A DNA stretch of 41,121 nucleotides from Hymenoscyphus infarciens (GCA_001414345.1 LLCB01000415.1:1-41121), one strand, 5' to 3'; positions 1 to 11,372 are shown, counted from the first letter of the stretch. Program-made: numbers and translations. Notes: generated by a model from the sequence alone, not told the origin.

Positions 1-726
1 CCCCCACACCCCTTCCCATCGCACCTGCCCTGCTCTCCCATTTTGCTTCGAACCCACATGCACCACGTCTCCCAAGCTCATACATACAAAGATAGCCGCG
101 ACCTTCTTCTGTCCCACGGTCTCCTTGGTCCTTCCATACCTCGTTCTTTCCATCGATACCCTGGCGACCACCGGAGTTCCTCCAAACCCCTTCCGCATTA
201 TCTGTCTGGCTCAAGAGTCAAGACTGGACTGGTTAAGCAATCCTCAAGTCTGACCATCATCATCTCACTCACCCTCTCCTTCCCTACCCTATCCTACCCG
301 ACCCTCCACCGCAACCTTACCTTACTCGACCCCTACCCCAACGGCTTTCTTCTACTCGAGAGTACACATGCCCTCCCTCCCACCAACTGCACGGTTGTAA
401 CAACTTTCGGCACTTGCCTTTTCTCCCCCCTCACCTCAGACATTCTTGTCGTCCTAGCTGCCATCTGCAAACGACAGCACAAGGCATAATCATCGCCTTG
501 TTCGCCCCCACCCCGAACGGCTTATTCTCCTCAAGTCACCTCACAGCCTTTCGCCAACAGCAGAGCTTTGATAAACTCGGTCACACCCCACGTTCGTACC
601 TTCATTAAGCTCAACCTTCCCACCGGATCCATCCCGCTTCTAATGCCAACGATCTCTTTCTAATCATCCACAAAAGAAAGAATATACACCACTACCTCTC
701 ATCTCAGCCTTTGGGTCCCATCAATT
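1..726 (+). promoter_or_regulatory. Upstream region / probable long 5' leader of the WOPR gene
   Basis: This stretch is strongly pyrimidine-rich on the + strand, as is common for promoters and leaders of highly regulated fungal genes. It contains an upstream ATG at 58 opening a 143-codon reading frame that closes at 489, plus shorter ATG frames. None resembles a known protein, so I treat them as possible uORFs rather than genes. WOPR regulators of this clade (for example Wor1) are known to have unusually long leaders; whether this one is transcribed from near position 1 cannot be seen here. Confidence 0.4.
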
Positions 727-2127
727 ATGGCTTCCGCTTCACCACTCTCCCCAACCTTCCATGGGCACATTGCCTCCACCCAGGATGCACTTCTCCTATT
801 CGAGGCCTGTCTTAGCGGGGCTCTCAACCACGTTGCCCGCAGACCACACGACCGTGAGCGTTCGAGCTTGATCAGGAGCGGAAACGTATTCATTTATGAG
901 GAACACTCTTCAGGTATCAAGCGTTGGACAGACGGTGTGCCATGGAGTCCCAGTCGAATCTTGGGAAATTTCCTAGTCTACCGAGAACTCGAACGCCCCT
1001 TTCCCCCAGGAGAGAAGAAGCGAGCAATGAAACGAAGCAAGCGTTCACCCGGCATCAGCAAAGCACAAGAACCCTTTGGAACAGCAGTGAACAACAACTA
1101 CTCAGTGGCCACCACCACCACCTCATACATGGATTCATCCTCATCCAATTCCCTAAGCAAAGAGACTGAGCGTTCGCTAATCGGCTCCTTGGTGGATTCG
1201 TATGGATTCAAGGAGGAAGGTTTGGTGAAGAAGACAGTTAGTGTCACAGTGGGTGGGATCTCTCATCACCTGGTTTCCTATTACACTGTGGCAGATGTTA
1301 TGAACAACAAACTCAATACTCCCTCCAAAGATCACAGGTTTAGCCACATTATACCTCGATCAGATCTCATCACCAAGCAGAATTTCCGGACGCCCATCGA
1401 CGAGGTGGATTCAATGGATCGAATTGAAGACCGAGCTGCCTATAGCGCATATCCATACGTGCGAAATGGTTACGAAATGACAAACCAAAGCATTTCAAAC
1501 CGCGCCATGTCCTTGCCTACTCCTCCTATCCCATATCCATCCTCCAACCTGTACGGAAGCTATGGCATGAGCAGCTCTGGCATGTATGATAGCTTGCCAT
1601 CAGCACATTCGGCGGCCAGCAGTTATAACGGTCAATTCGCTCCTGCGCCAGGTATATATTCCGCACCACCAAAGGCTGAATATGATATGGGGGCATACAG
1701 ACCACGATACAACTCCGTCGTTGGTATGAACCAAGAGCCCCCCCGCGACCAAATCACACCAGTGACTTCACAATTCGGGCGCCGCGCATCAGTCTATGAC
1801 CAGGGCAGCTCAACAGATTCGGGGCTGTCTGGTATCTCCTCCACATCGGCAGATTCTAAAGTCAGCAACGACTCTGGATATGCCTCTCAGGGCTTCTACG
1901 GAAGCTATAGAGAAAGCAGCCACACTCCCCACAGCTACCCCCTGCAACCGGCACGATCATTACCTACCCCACACCAACACCCTCCTTTCGAACGCCCCGC
2001 GCACGCCTATAGTGGGGTTGAGAGTCCAAGTTTGAAAGAAAACATCTGGCCGATGGGAAATGCGAGCGCTGGCCATGGCCACTATATGGCACCACAACAG
2101 CAGTGGGCAAGCACCGGGAGCTCCTAA
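727..2127 (+). CDS. REG1: WOPR (Gti1/Pac2) transcription factor, Ryp1/Sge1/Reg1 clade
   Basis: A 466-residue DNA-binding regulator of the Gti1/Pac2 family, acting in the nucleus; in relatives it controls dimorphism, conidiation, secondary metabolism and pathogenicity. WOPR part A spans residues ~10-105: FHGHIASTQDALLLFEA, then SGNVFIYEEHSSGIKRWTDG with the conserved Lys-Arg-Trp-Thr core, then WSPSRILGNFLVYREL. A basic stretch KKRAMKRSKR (98-107) looks like a nuclear signal. A Ser/Thr/Asn-rich linker leads to WOPR part B (~145-228: SLVDSYGFKEEGLVKKT, LVSYYTVADV). The C-terminal half is Ser/Pro/Tyr/Gln-rich and low complexity, as usual in the clade. The frame is uninterrupted. The ATG at 727 has A at -3 and G at +4, and the protein start matches the family N-terminus. 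Assignment to the Ryp1/Sge1/Reg1 branch rather than the Pac2 branch rests on the conserved N-terminal block; the symbol follows Botrytis usage. Confidence 0.95.
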   Translation: MASASPLSPTFHGHIASTQDALLLFEACLSGALNHVARRPHDRERSSLIRSGNVFIYEEHSSGIKRWTDGVPWSPSRILGNFLVYRELERPFPPGEKKRAMKRSKRSPGISKAQEPFGTAVNNNYSVATTTTSYMDSSSSNSLSKETERSLIGSLVDSYGFKEEGLVKKTVSVTVGGISHHLVSYYTVADVMNNKLNTPSKDHRFSHIIPRSDLITKQNFRTPIDEVDSMDRIEDRAAYSAYPYVRNGYEMTNQSISNRAMSLPTPPIPYPSSNLYGSYGMSSSGMYDSLPSAHSAASSYNGQFAPAPGIYSAPPKAEYDMGAYRPRYNSVVGMNQEPPRDQITPVTSQFGRRASVYDQGSSTDSGLSGISSTSADSKVSNDSGYASQGFYGSYRESSHTPHSYPLQPARSLPTPHQHPPFERPAHAYSGVESPSLKENIWPMGNASAGHGHYMAPQQQWASTGSS

Positions 2128-5100
2128 TGATCGACTTATTTAACGCAATGGGTCTTCCTTTCGTTAAGTTGGTGGCTGCTTCTCACATTGTCGCTTTTTC
2201 CCTAACGAATTTCATTTTCATTGTCTGGGGGATTTTGTCAAGTTTGGCGCATGGATGGTTGGTCACCAAGGGAATATGAGGCACGGTATGGCACATTGAG
2301 TGAGGTCCTTTTTATCACCAGATTTGAGCGGAAAGCAACCATACGCTCGCTAAGGTGCAGCTGCCAGCGCTGATCAGTATTTATCTTTTTCAAAATTCTC
2401 GACATGCTTCTATGCATAGTCAGAATACTTTGTGTAATTTACAAATGTATGTTTAGATGATGGGCATTCAGATGGGTGATTTTCCAAGGCACCAGTGGGA
2501 GAGGAAGCAAGATACTTTGCTGAGCCAAAAGGAGTTGGTGCCGCTGGGTATTTGCAGATTTGCATTTGCAAAATGAGAATTCAAAAAGTGGCATAAGATG
2601 CAGAGTCTTTTCGTACCTTCCATTGGTGTCACCAGTCCCAAATTGCAGCCTCACATTTGCTGGAACGCAACAAAGCGTAGTCCGAAGACCGTTGGCACCC
2701 CCACGAAAGGTGCTCGGGAAAGCTAATGGGAAGAATGGAAAACTACCGGTATGGTAATAAATAATTGCGAGAGGAACGTTCACACGAACGGCCGTCAGAT
2801 CGGGTTGATCTTTTTAGTGCTTTCCTTCCTTCGGAGGTGTTCGCATAGGGCTGATATCCAACATCAGGTAGAGGAAGGTTTAAGCATAACCTGCGATTGG
2901 CCGGATTTAGTTGGGAGTTTAGACATCGAGAGGAAGGTCTAAGTTGGAGATAAGATACAGACAATCTGGACTCTTTACGCACGGAGAATGACGAGGGTAC
3001 GCGAGGAGTGATGGAATGAGAACAATTGGAGATGGGAATGGAGGGGAGGGGGCACGATGCATCCATCGCATGATATTGGGTTCATACGCTTGGGTAGGAA
3101 GACATGTGTGGTGTTTTGGTCGGTATTCTTTTGGTGATGGATAGCTGGTCGGGGACTATGAGGTTAGTGTAGCCATTTGGAGGGGGATATTGGGGTTCGA
3201 GCGTTGGGCGTACCATGCCGGGTTCACAGTCATGTGTCACTTGGTTGCGTGAGCAGCGAATCGGAGGAATGGTCGTGTTCGTTTTCTCGTCGTAATTTTT
3301 TTGGACGTGGAGAGGTTCGGGCGATTTCGAGACGTCGTGTTTAGATTGGTTTGGTATATTAGATAATGGATTGGTTTAGATTTGCAAAGTGGGTTGCGGG
3401 CGGGAGGGACGTTTGTTGTTGTTGCCGTTTTTTTTTTTGCCAAGAGGGGATGGACAGAATGATGCCCTTTATTCGAGTAGGTCTAATGTACTCTGCTGTA
3501 TGCTGATGCTCCGAGTACGGAAAGTGATTAGTACAAATTACCCGCGTAGCGTTGTACCCCTTTGCTGACACCGCACCCCACAGTTCATATCAACAAGTTT
3601 TCCTCTACCGAACTAACCTATTGGGGGTAGCCGATTGATCATTTCCTTCTGTCAAGCATGAGAAGCCGCTACTGTCAAGTAGTCAAACCCGGGGGCGAGC
3701 ATCTCGATAGAACGCCACCGACGATCCTGGGGAAAAGAGGCGGGACGCATGGACACCGACCGAGATCTGGAAAGTCAATCTGAGTCCGAAGTGCTGGGAC
3801 TCTCTTCTCCATTTTTTATTCTTGTGCTGTGCCGTTGGAACATTGATGGCGTGAACAGAACGCCACTAATGCAACTTCAAGCAGAAGTTGCCTCTTTGGG
3901 AAATCGAACAGCATCCCCCTCTTTTTCCTCTTTCCCCGTGCGTATTGATACCGATGTTGGGACATTTGTAGGATGGGGATGTTGTTGCCGAGTTTTGACT
4001 CCGTTTTGATATGTTTTGTTGCGATAGGTGAGTTGGGAGACGATCTTTGTCTAGCACGTGCAATATTAGGAGGATAGAGCATAGTTGGCCCCCTTGCCGA
4101 AGCGAGAATCTGCGGAGAAATACTCGGGGAGAATTTCTACCAATCATAACCCATACCATGGTAATCCCGTCCGATTGCCGTGCCGTGGCTCGCCCCGCTC
4201 AATTCTTTTTGCGCCGCTCACGTCACTTGCATGACCGGATTGACTAACTAGATTGGGAAAGTGCTCCTGCCGCACGGGCCGAGTATTTTCAGGGGTCTAG
4301 GCTATGGGATATCTGGCTAACCGAGGTGTGGAGTCAGTCGTACAATTTCTCAGAAATCTACAAACACCTGCAAGTCTTCCTCGTTTCTAAATACTAGTTC
4401 AATTTACAGAGCACTTACATAGACATACGCTCTTTTGAGGAAAATCAGTTGCCGTGTGATTACCCGGGCAATTTCTACTTGACACTCTTCAAGTCGATGA
4501 GATAACCCCAGGCCGGTACCTACTTGTTACGAAGCAAACAGTTCGAAAGTATCCGTTGGTAGATGGACTCCTCGGCTTGATACCAACTTGAAAAGTTGAC
4601 AGTTACTACTTCTCGAGAAGAAAGATGATTTACATGATAGCACGAGCCTCCTCGTAGTAATCTGTACTCGCTTGAAATGCTGCTTTGTATGCATTACTGC
4701 AATTGAAGACACTCAGTCTTTTTCCCACTTGCAGCCACTTTAGTTTGGATTACATATGCTATCAAGCCTAATGAACTGGTGTTCGGAGGAATCCAGAGGA
4801 ATTACATCTCAAGTTGCTCGTTTTGTAAAAATCTTAAGAAATGCTAGGAAGTCAAGTAGGTATACACAGCTCCATGGCCGATTCGCTTGTAACTCATAAG
4901 GGCTGGGGTATAGCCTCAAAATTTGATACATCCTTTTCAAATTGTGCGCTCAAAAGTAAGTATAAATAAACATCTTTGGGTGTCACTTCACCTAAATTAA
5001 TCCATCACTTTGTTTCGCGACCAGAGCACCAGGTGTTTCAAATTCACTTTATGAAATGTTGTCCTCAATGCTCCTGGTTTCTTTGAGTGTAACCCCCCGT

Positions 5101-5667
5101 TGAAGACAATCATACCAAAGTCTTAGCTACCTCTGAGATGGAGTATGTCAAATAGAGTTCAAACCTTTCTTACTTTCATCTTCCCCTGTAATTTGCACAA
5201 ACAAACTCAAAGCTAACCCAAAGCTAACTCTTGATGGACTTGCTGTACTTGGCGTCTATTCAGAGATGGAAAGGATAATATTCAAGATTTTGTATTCATA
5301 AGCGACCGTTTCATGTATTTTGTGCATGCAAAACCTTGTAGTAAAACTCTCAAACCACTTATTAAGGCCTCGAAAAATGAGATCTACCTTTAACAAACGG
5401 ACCGGTAACGAAGAAAAGAATACTGCTGTCAATCAAGAAAACGTAATTTTCCAGTAAAAGAAAGTTCCTAGCTTCTTCTTTTACGTTCTACCAACAAATT
5501 TGAGTTTTTCAATGCGCTACAAAATTGTTTACTCTCGAGTTGAAGAATTAACCACACTAATTCATCGAAGAAAGGGCCACTGTTTCAAGCCTGATTTCAA
5601 GAGTTGTAATTCATTTTAGTTATTCTGATTTTGGTACCCCGTAAAGTAGATCGAGAGGTCTCAGCTA
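2128..5667. other. Gene-poor intergenic stretch
   Basis: About 3.5 kb without a supportable gene. The first few hundred bases are presumably the WOPR 3' UTR. Short open frames occur on both strands (for example 2743-3066 and 3866-4159 on the minus strand) but have no family motif, no signal peptide and low-complexity composition. Composition is ordinary to about 4.3 kb and drifts AT-rich towards the transposon array at 5.67 kb. I see no tRNA, no terminal repeats and no tandem array. Confidence 0.5.
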
Positions 5668-6280
5668 GGGCGTTCTGAAAGTACAAAAGTCCAATAACGA
5701 CTAAATCAGAAGCCGGAATTCGCAAATCGCAAAAAAGAGATCAAAATACACTTATCAGTATTTCAAGCCAATAATTGAATCGCTATAGTTTTACTATAAA
5801 TGATATCTTCTCTATTACTTTCCTTCGCTCGTTACCTCGCTCCTTCTCCCCTTCGCTTCGATTTCTTCTTTAGATAAATTAGAAGAGAAGAGGAAGGGCT
5901 GAGAGGAATGGTGTGATGTTTGCTTCTCGCTTAATTTTCAGCCTTTTCCTAAAAGGCTTATATTATGGCGTGACTATTAATTGTTTGCTACTGCCGCTCT
6001 CTAGGCTACTCTAGCCTTCTCTTTTTTCATCTTCTTCTTCTTTACTTAGAGGGCGGGTATACTAGTAAGGAGGCGATAGTAACCATACGATAGCGTGCTA
6101 GTAAGAGTAAAGAACTGAAGTAGATAGCTTTATAATAAGATAGTAAGTGGGTAGAGAACGCGAGATGTCAGCTTATAATGAAATTGTCCTATTTCTTACT
6201 TATAAAATTGTTATTTTGAGATTTGCAATTTGCGATTTAGTCGTTTTTGGACTTTTGTAGATTTAGGATACTATACCTAG
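5668..6280. mobile_element. TIR element D (MITE-like), RIP-affected
   Basis: Left terminus 5671-5706 (CTGAAAGTACAAAAGTCC then AACGACTAAATC) pairs as an inverted repeat with the right terminus near 6228-6272 (GATTTAGTCG then GGACTTTTGTAG). Inside each end are short GCAAAT-type subrepeats. The element is about 0.6 kb, AT-rich and without coding capacity. The termini resemble those of elements A, B and C further right, so it belongs to the same non-autonomous family. Exact ends and target duplication are uncertain. Confidence 0.6.
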
Positions 6281-6282
6281 TA

Positions 6283-7468
6283 CAGAGGACATTAGTAGGC
6301 AGTTAGCTAATACGAAAACAGAAAACAGAAAACATAAAACACAAAATAATAAAATTTTTAAAATCCTTTATTAGTTGATTATTCTATATAATATAATTAG
6401 ATAAGTAATAAAAAAGTAGTTTAATATATAAAATTAAGAGCTAAGAAGTTATAATATATAAAAGCAGCTATATTAGACTTATAAAATAAATAAACCTAAC
6501 TAATAATTAGTACGTGACTAGCTATTAACTTAGTTTCTACTTTAGATAGTCTTTTATATTATATAATAACTATATCTATTCTAATCTCTTTATATTAAAA
6601 AAGTCTCTAATATAAATATTTTAGATTTTTAAAAAATAATTTAAAAACGGTTTAAAAATAAGTAAATTTAACTACTAATATAGCTAGAAGCGAGCTATTA
6701 ACTTAGTTTCTTCTTTAGTAAGTTTATTATATTAAACAATAACTATATCTAATCTAACTTCTTAATATAAAATAGGTCTTTTATATAATTCTCTTAGGTT
6801 TTTAGATTAAAAGTTAAAATTAAGTAAACTTAAAGACTAATTTAGCTAAAGACTAGCTATGAATTTAATTTATTCTTAATAAAGTCTATTATACTATATT
6901 ATAACTATATATAATCTAACGTTTAGTATTATAGAAGTCTTCTATATAAATAATTTAGATTTTAAGATAAAAAGGTAGAAATAAGCGAACTTAACTATAG
7001 ATATAATAAGAGACTAGCAAGTAACTTAGTTTCTTATTTAAAAAGTCTCTTATACTATATAGTAACTATATCTAATTTAACTTCTTAGAATATAAGAAGT
7101 CTTCTATATAATTATTTTAGATTAAAAGTTAAAAATAAGCGAACTTAACTATAAATATAGTTAGAGACTAGCTATTAATATAGTTTCTTCTTTAAATAGT
7201 CTCTTATAGAATTTAGTAACTATATCGAATCTATTTTCTTTATATTATAAAAGTTCTTTATATAAAGATTTTAGATTTTTAGAAATTATTTAGAAAATTA
7301 AATAAGTTTTTAAGAAATAAAGTACTCTAGCTTTACTTTTTTTCTACTAAAGAACTTTTGTATTACTTCTTTAAGTATTAAAAGTCTTTAAAAAATTTAA
7401 TAATTTAATAATTTCCTGTTTTATGTTTTATGTTTTCGTATTAGCTAACTATCTACTAATATTCTCTA
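6283..7468. mobile_element. TIR element E with internal ~160-bp tandem repeats, TA target duplication
   Basis: The ends form an inverted repeat of about 60 bp. The left begins CAGAGGACATTAGTAGGCAG and continues GTTAGCTAATACGAAAACAG; the right end is its complement, ending CTACTAATATTCTCTA. A TA dinucleotide flanks both ends (6281-6282 and 7469-7470), typical of Tc1/mariner/pogo-type insertion. The interior is very AT-rich, has no coding capacity, and carries about five degenerate tandem units of 154-173 bp. It appears to have inserted at the junction between elements D and A. Confidence 0.75.
6521..7325. repeat. Five degenerate ~160-bp tandem units inside element E
   Basis: A recurring block beginning GCTATTAACTTAGTTTCT, followed by AACTATATCTAATCTAACTT and then TTTTAGATTTTTA, recurs at about 6521, 6694, 6856, 7017 and 7171, giving periods of 173, 162, 161 and 154 bp. 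Copies differ mostly by A/T changes consistent with RIP or drift. Confidence 0.7.
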
Positions 7469-7480
7469 TACCTAGACAGA

Positions 7481-8391
7481 TACGGCATCCCGTATGTACC
7501 AAAAGTCGGAAACGACTAAATCGCAAATCGTAAATCGTAAATCGTACTTTTTATAACTATAAAACATAATATCTTTTTAATTTAAGTTCTCTCTCTCTCC
7601 TTCTCTCTTCTTCTCCCCCCTCCCCCCCTCTCTATATTAAGACTGTCTATAGCAATTAATCAGAGGATAGGGAGAGAGAACGAGTATTATATATATAGTA
7701 GTAACATCGCCTCCTTACTATAGTATGCTTACTCTCTATTACCTAACTCTTATATTATATTCTTCCTATTGTTTTTAGATAAATAAGAGAGAAGAAAGAG
7801 AAAGAAGGGAAGAGGGAGGAGTAGGGGGAATGTTTGCTTTAAATTCCCCTTACCTACGCTAGGAAAAACCTTCCCCTGGAATGTTTGCTTACCTCCTTAC
7901 CTCTAACTCTCTCTTTTGCTTACCTACCTCTCCTACTCTCTCTTTTGCTTACCTACCTCTCTCACTCTCTCCTACACTCTCTTAGTATACGTAGTATATA
8001 GAAGAATAGGATAAGAGAGCAAGAGAGCAAGAGAGCAAGAGAGCAAGAGAGCAAGAGAGCAAGAGAGCAAGAGAGCAAGAGAGCAAGAGAGCAAGAGAGC
8101 AAGAGAGCAAGAGAGCAAGAGAGCAAGAGAGCAAGAGAGCAAGAGAGCAAGAGAGCAAGAGAGCAAGAGTGCAAGAGTGTAAGAGTGTAAGGGTGTAAGA
8201 GTGTAAGAGTATAAGAGCATAAGAGTACAAGAGTGTAAGAGAGTAAGAGTGTAAGAGAGTAAGTGAATAGGATAATATAGTTAAAGATTTGCTATATCTC
8301 TTAACTTTTGTAATTTGCTATTTGCTATTTGCGATTTGCGATTTGCGATTTAGTCGATTCCGGCTTTTGGTATATACGGGACGCTCTAATA
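7481..8391. mobile_element. TIR element A with 8-bp minisatellite
   Basis: The left end at 7486-7540 (GCATCCCGTATGTACCAAAA, then CGACTAAATCGCAAATCG) is inverted against the right end at 8330-8385 (CGATTTAGTCGATTCC, then TTTTGGTATATACGGGACG). The terminal repeat is roughly 50 bp, followed by GCAAATCGTAAATCG subrepeats. There is no transposase frame. The middle contains C/T-rich tracts, a segment AAGACTGTCTATAG shared with element C, and an 8-bp tandem array. It looks like a non-autonomous DNA transposon. Confidence 0.7.
8013..8270 (+). repeat. GAGAGCAA minisatellite (about 19 clean copies plus variant tail)
   Basis: The unit GAGAGCAA is repeated almost perfectly from about 8013 to 8168. It then degrades into GAGTGCAA, GAGTGTAA, GAGTATAA and GAGCATAA variants to about 8270. 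Because 8 is not a multiple of 3 and the unit has no stop on the minus strand, all three minus frames stay open; the resulting Ser/Leu-rich frames are artefacts. Confidence 0.95.
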
Positions 8392-9040
8392 GACTAGAAA
8401 GTTAGAATCGACTAAGTTAAAAATCATAAAGTATAATTAAGTATTAACTTACTATTATCTTTTAAGATCAATTATAAATAGCAAATTATGAATTATCTCT
8501 CTTCTTTCTTAATATCTAATCTCTTACTCTAGCTTTCTAGCTCTCTATTTACCTCGCTCTTCTCTCTCTCTTAGTAATAACTAATAAAGAAGAGAGAGGA
8601 AGAAGAAAGGATAAGAAGAATCAAGTTTTTCACAAGTTTAGCAAATATTTCCCTCTTTCTTCCTCTTTCTCTTATTTCTCTCTCTCTCTCTCTCTCTCTA
8701 TTTATTATTAAGAAATAATAGTAATAAAACAACAAAACAGTAAGATAATATATATAGTATAAGAATACAACGGCCTAGAACACGTTACTACCTATCTATT
8801 AGCTATATATATAATATAATTCTTCCCTAGTTATATTATAAGTAAAGAACCTACTATTCTAGGATAAATAGAAAAATAAGCGTAAGCGAATATAAGAGCA
8901 ATAGTAGAGTAATTAAGAAGTTTAAGTTAAGAATTATTCTATTTTCAATCTATAGAAGTTAATCTTTTACGATTTATAATTTACTATTTACGATTTAGTT
9001 AATCCGACTTTTTAGTATATTTAGACTACTATAATAGGCT
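8392..9040. mobile_element. TIR element B, heavily RIP-mutated relative of A and C
   Basis: The left end (GACTAGAAAGTTAGAATCGA then CTAAG) and the right end (CGATTTAGTTAATCCGACTT then TTTAGTATATTTAGACT) form a decayed inverted repeat matching the family terminus. The interior has long CT and GA microsatellites around 8660-8700 and no gene. It sits directly between A and C, so the three form a tandem or nested array. Boundaries are approximate. Confidence 0.55.
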
Positions 9041-9046
9041 TATGCT

Positions 9047-9838
9047 TATAGTATCCTATATATACTAAAAGTTAGAAACGATTAAATCGTAAGTTATAAA
9101 TCATAAATCGTAAAGTATTACTTTTTATAAGTATAAACTATAATATTTTTTAATTTAAGTTCTCTTCTTCTCTCTCCTCTCTCTCTATATTAAGACTGTC
9201 TATAGTAACTAAATAGAGAATAGAGAGAGAGAACGAGTATTCTATATATAGTAGTAGTATTCTCCTTCTTACTATTATATTCTTACTCTCTTTTATCTAA
9301 CTCTTATATCGTATTCTTCCTTATAAATTAGCTAAATAAGAGAGAAGAAAGAGAAAGAGAAAGAGAAAGAGAAGAAGAGAAGAAGAGTAAAAGGAAGGTT
9401 TACTCTAAACTCCTCTTATCTACGCTAGGAAAAACCTTCTCTTAGAATGTTTCCTTACCTCCTATTCTTACCTTACTCTTATTCTTCTCCTACTCTCTTC
9501 TTTACTTACTCTCCTACCTTACTCTTGTTCTTCTCTTAATCTCTTCTATACTCTCTTAGTATATGTAATATATAGAAGAATAGGATAAGAGAGTAAGAGA
9601 GTAAGAGAGTAAGAGAGTAAGAGAGTAAGAGAGTAAGAGAGTAAGAGAGTAAGAGAGTAAGAGAGTAAGAGAGTAAGAGAGTAAGAGAGTAAGAGAATAA
9701 GATAATATAGTTTAAGATTTACTATATCCCTTAGAGGCTTTAGTTACTCTAGCTATAAATACTTAACTTTTGTAATTTACGATTTGCGATTTGCGATTTA
9801 GTCGATTCCGGCTTTTGGTATATACGGGACGCTCTAAT
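9047..9838. mobile_element. TIR element C, paralogue of A
   Basis: The left end TAGTATCCTATATATACTAA is a transition-mutated form of the family terminus. The right end at 9785-9836 is nearly identical to that of A (CGATTTAGTCGATTCC, TTTTGGTATATACGGGACG). Internal blocks are collinear with A, including AAGACTGTCTATAGTAACTA and an 8-bp array. The sharp change to ordinary composition at about 9840 marks its right edge. Confidence 0.7.
9587..9700 (+). repeat. GAGAGTAA minisatellite (about 13 copies)
   Basis: Same position in element C as the GAGAGCAA array in A, but every unit carries T in place of C (GAGAGTAA). This is the change RIP makes at CpA. Confidence 0.95.
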
Positions 9839-9839
9839 A

Positions 9840-11228
9840 CCCGTCACTTTATACTTTCATGTTTATTGAGAAGTAGGTCATTTTGTAGTAACATAGCATA
9901 AACAGTGGTGAAAGGAACAAACTAGAATAGAAAATAGGCTGGAAAGTTTTGGGTATGTGTTTCTGTTTGAAGAGCGATTGATTATCTTTGAAATAGCTAT
10001 CTTTTGGCCTCCTCCCCCCCACCTTGGCACTTAGCGTCCAAAGGGGATTATTGCCAAAGTCCAGTAATGTTACCAGCTCTCCGCGATCCATTTTCACTCA
10101 AGCCTAATTCCACCGGCCGCTATTGAGATGCACGTGTTCCACGTTATTAACTCTCATTCTTCTGCCCGAGGCTATCTCAGCACTTTCCCTCCCCTCTGCA
10201 ATGTCGTTCACAATCCCATAAACATATGGTGCCTTTAGTTTTTAACAGCCCCCATCTCCCAAGTATCCCCCCAGACCAATAGATGTAGTCAATTGCAAAT
10301 CCTGGTGGTGTAACTATCTCTCGTCTGTGAAACCAGGTGAGGATCCATTTTCGAACCGTACTGGGTGTAGCTTTGCGATCTGAGAGAGATGTACGAAAGA
10401 GTTCGTGTTTGGGAGGGTAAGAGGAGAAGGGGAAGGTGTGCGTGGTGCTCGTGGTGCTAGTCGTCATTCTTGTTGGATATATGATGAGGTGGGTTTTGTG
10501 ACGTGTTTTGCCTTGATCCTTGGGTTGCGATCGCTTGTTGTGGCGTGCGGTTGTATCTTGTTGTGCAGTTACTTTGGTGGAAAAGCACCCTTGGATGATG
10601 CTAGCGACAAAATTGGAAGGTGCTCTACGTTTGAAGATGATTCTAGCCCTCTTTGTGAGCTAAAAACAACTCTGTGAGTTGTAACAACCTTTCTTCGTGA
10701 GAAAAAGATACATCCGTAGATGTGTCTAGAGCCTGAAATTGTCTTACTGGGAAGGCTTCTTTGAGCTCTTCGCCATGGCCCTAAACAGTAACAATTTGTG
10801 TCATGTAAGACAAAGACGGTTTTGTGGAGGTGTTTGGGATCTTCCTTGCCCTAGACAGTGGAAAATATTCTTGTTGAAAGCTCGACTGGTCTTTTTTGGG
10901 GGGGGAAGTTGAACCAAATTGGAGGAATTTATCAATAGAGCCATAGTTGACTTGAGACTTCACAACTGCTCTAGGGAGCATATTCGAGCTCTTTGTTCAA
11001 CCTACTCTTTCTTTTCTGAACCCCATGGGAAAGATTACGTAAGGAGGAAGAGTCCTCATGATTGTTCTCGGTACACCTAATTACTGTCTTTTATCATCTA
11101 CAATTACCTTCTTGATTAACATAGATTTATGATCAAAGTACTCCTCCAAGTTAGTTGAGCATAATCGAGGATGAGGTATACGTAGAATGCTCTTAAAACG
11201 AGGGTCTCTTTACGAGCATAAATGTTTG
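9840..11228. other. Intergenic stretch, no supportable gene
   Basis: Ordinary composition. Open frames of 66-96 codons exist on both strands (for example 9849-10097 and 10177-10467 on the minus strand, 10405-10677 on the plus strand) but none shows a recognisable domain or a plausible exon structure. A decayed gene remnant is possible but not demonstrable. Confidence 0.4.
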
Positions 11229-11233
11229 CTATC

Positions 11234-11372
11234 TGTTGAAAGCTTAGTGAATAGGAGTATGTCAGTCACGTGGCTACTCACTAGCGTAGGCACTAGCGTC
11301 ATCCCAGGGCATAAATAGTCGGCTTAGGCCACACTTAGCAAATTGAAGAGTTTCCGCTATACATTTATAATA
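11234..11372 (+). repeat. 5' LTR of the TRIM
   Basis: 139 bp, beginning TGTTG. It includes CATAAATAG, a TATA-like box, followed by GTCGGCTTAGGCCACACTTA, which may be the transcription start region. The terminal CA has decayed to TA. Confidence 0.92.

Noticed and set aside
58..489. 143-codon ATG frame upstream of the WOPR gene as a protein gene
   Set aside because: Low-complexity Pro/Ser/Leu composition of a pyrimidine-rich leader and no domain; kept only as a possible uORF.
7962..8230. Three overlapping minus-strand open frames rich in Ser, Leu and Cys
   Set aside because: They are shadows of the GAGAGCAA array, whose 8-bp unit lacks stops in every minus frame; there is no gene context.
8013..8270. 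CRISPR-like array
   Set aside because: Pure short tandem units without spacers in a eukaryotic genome.
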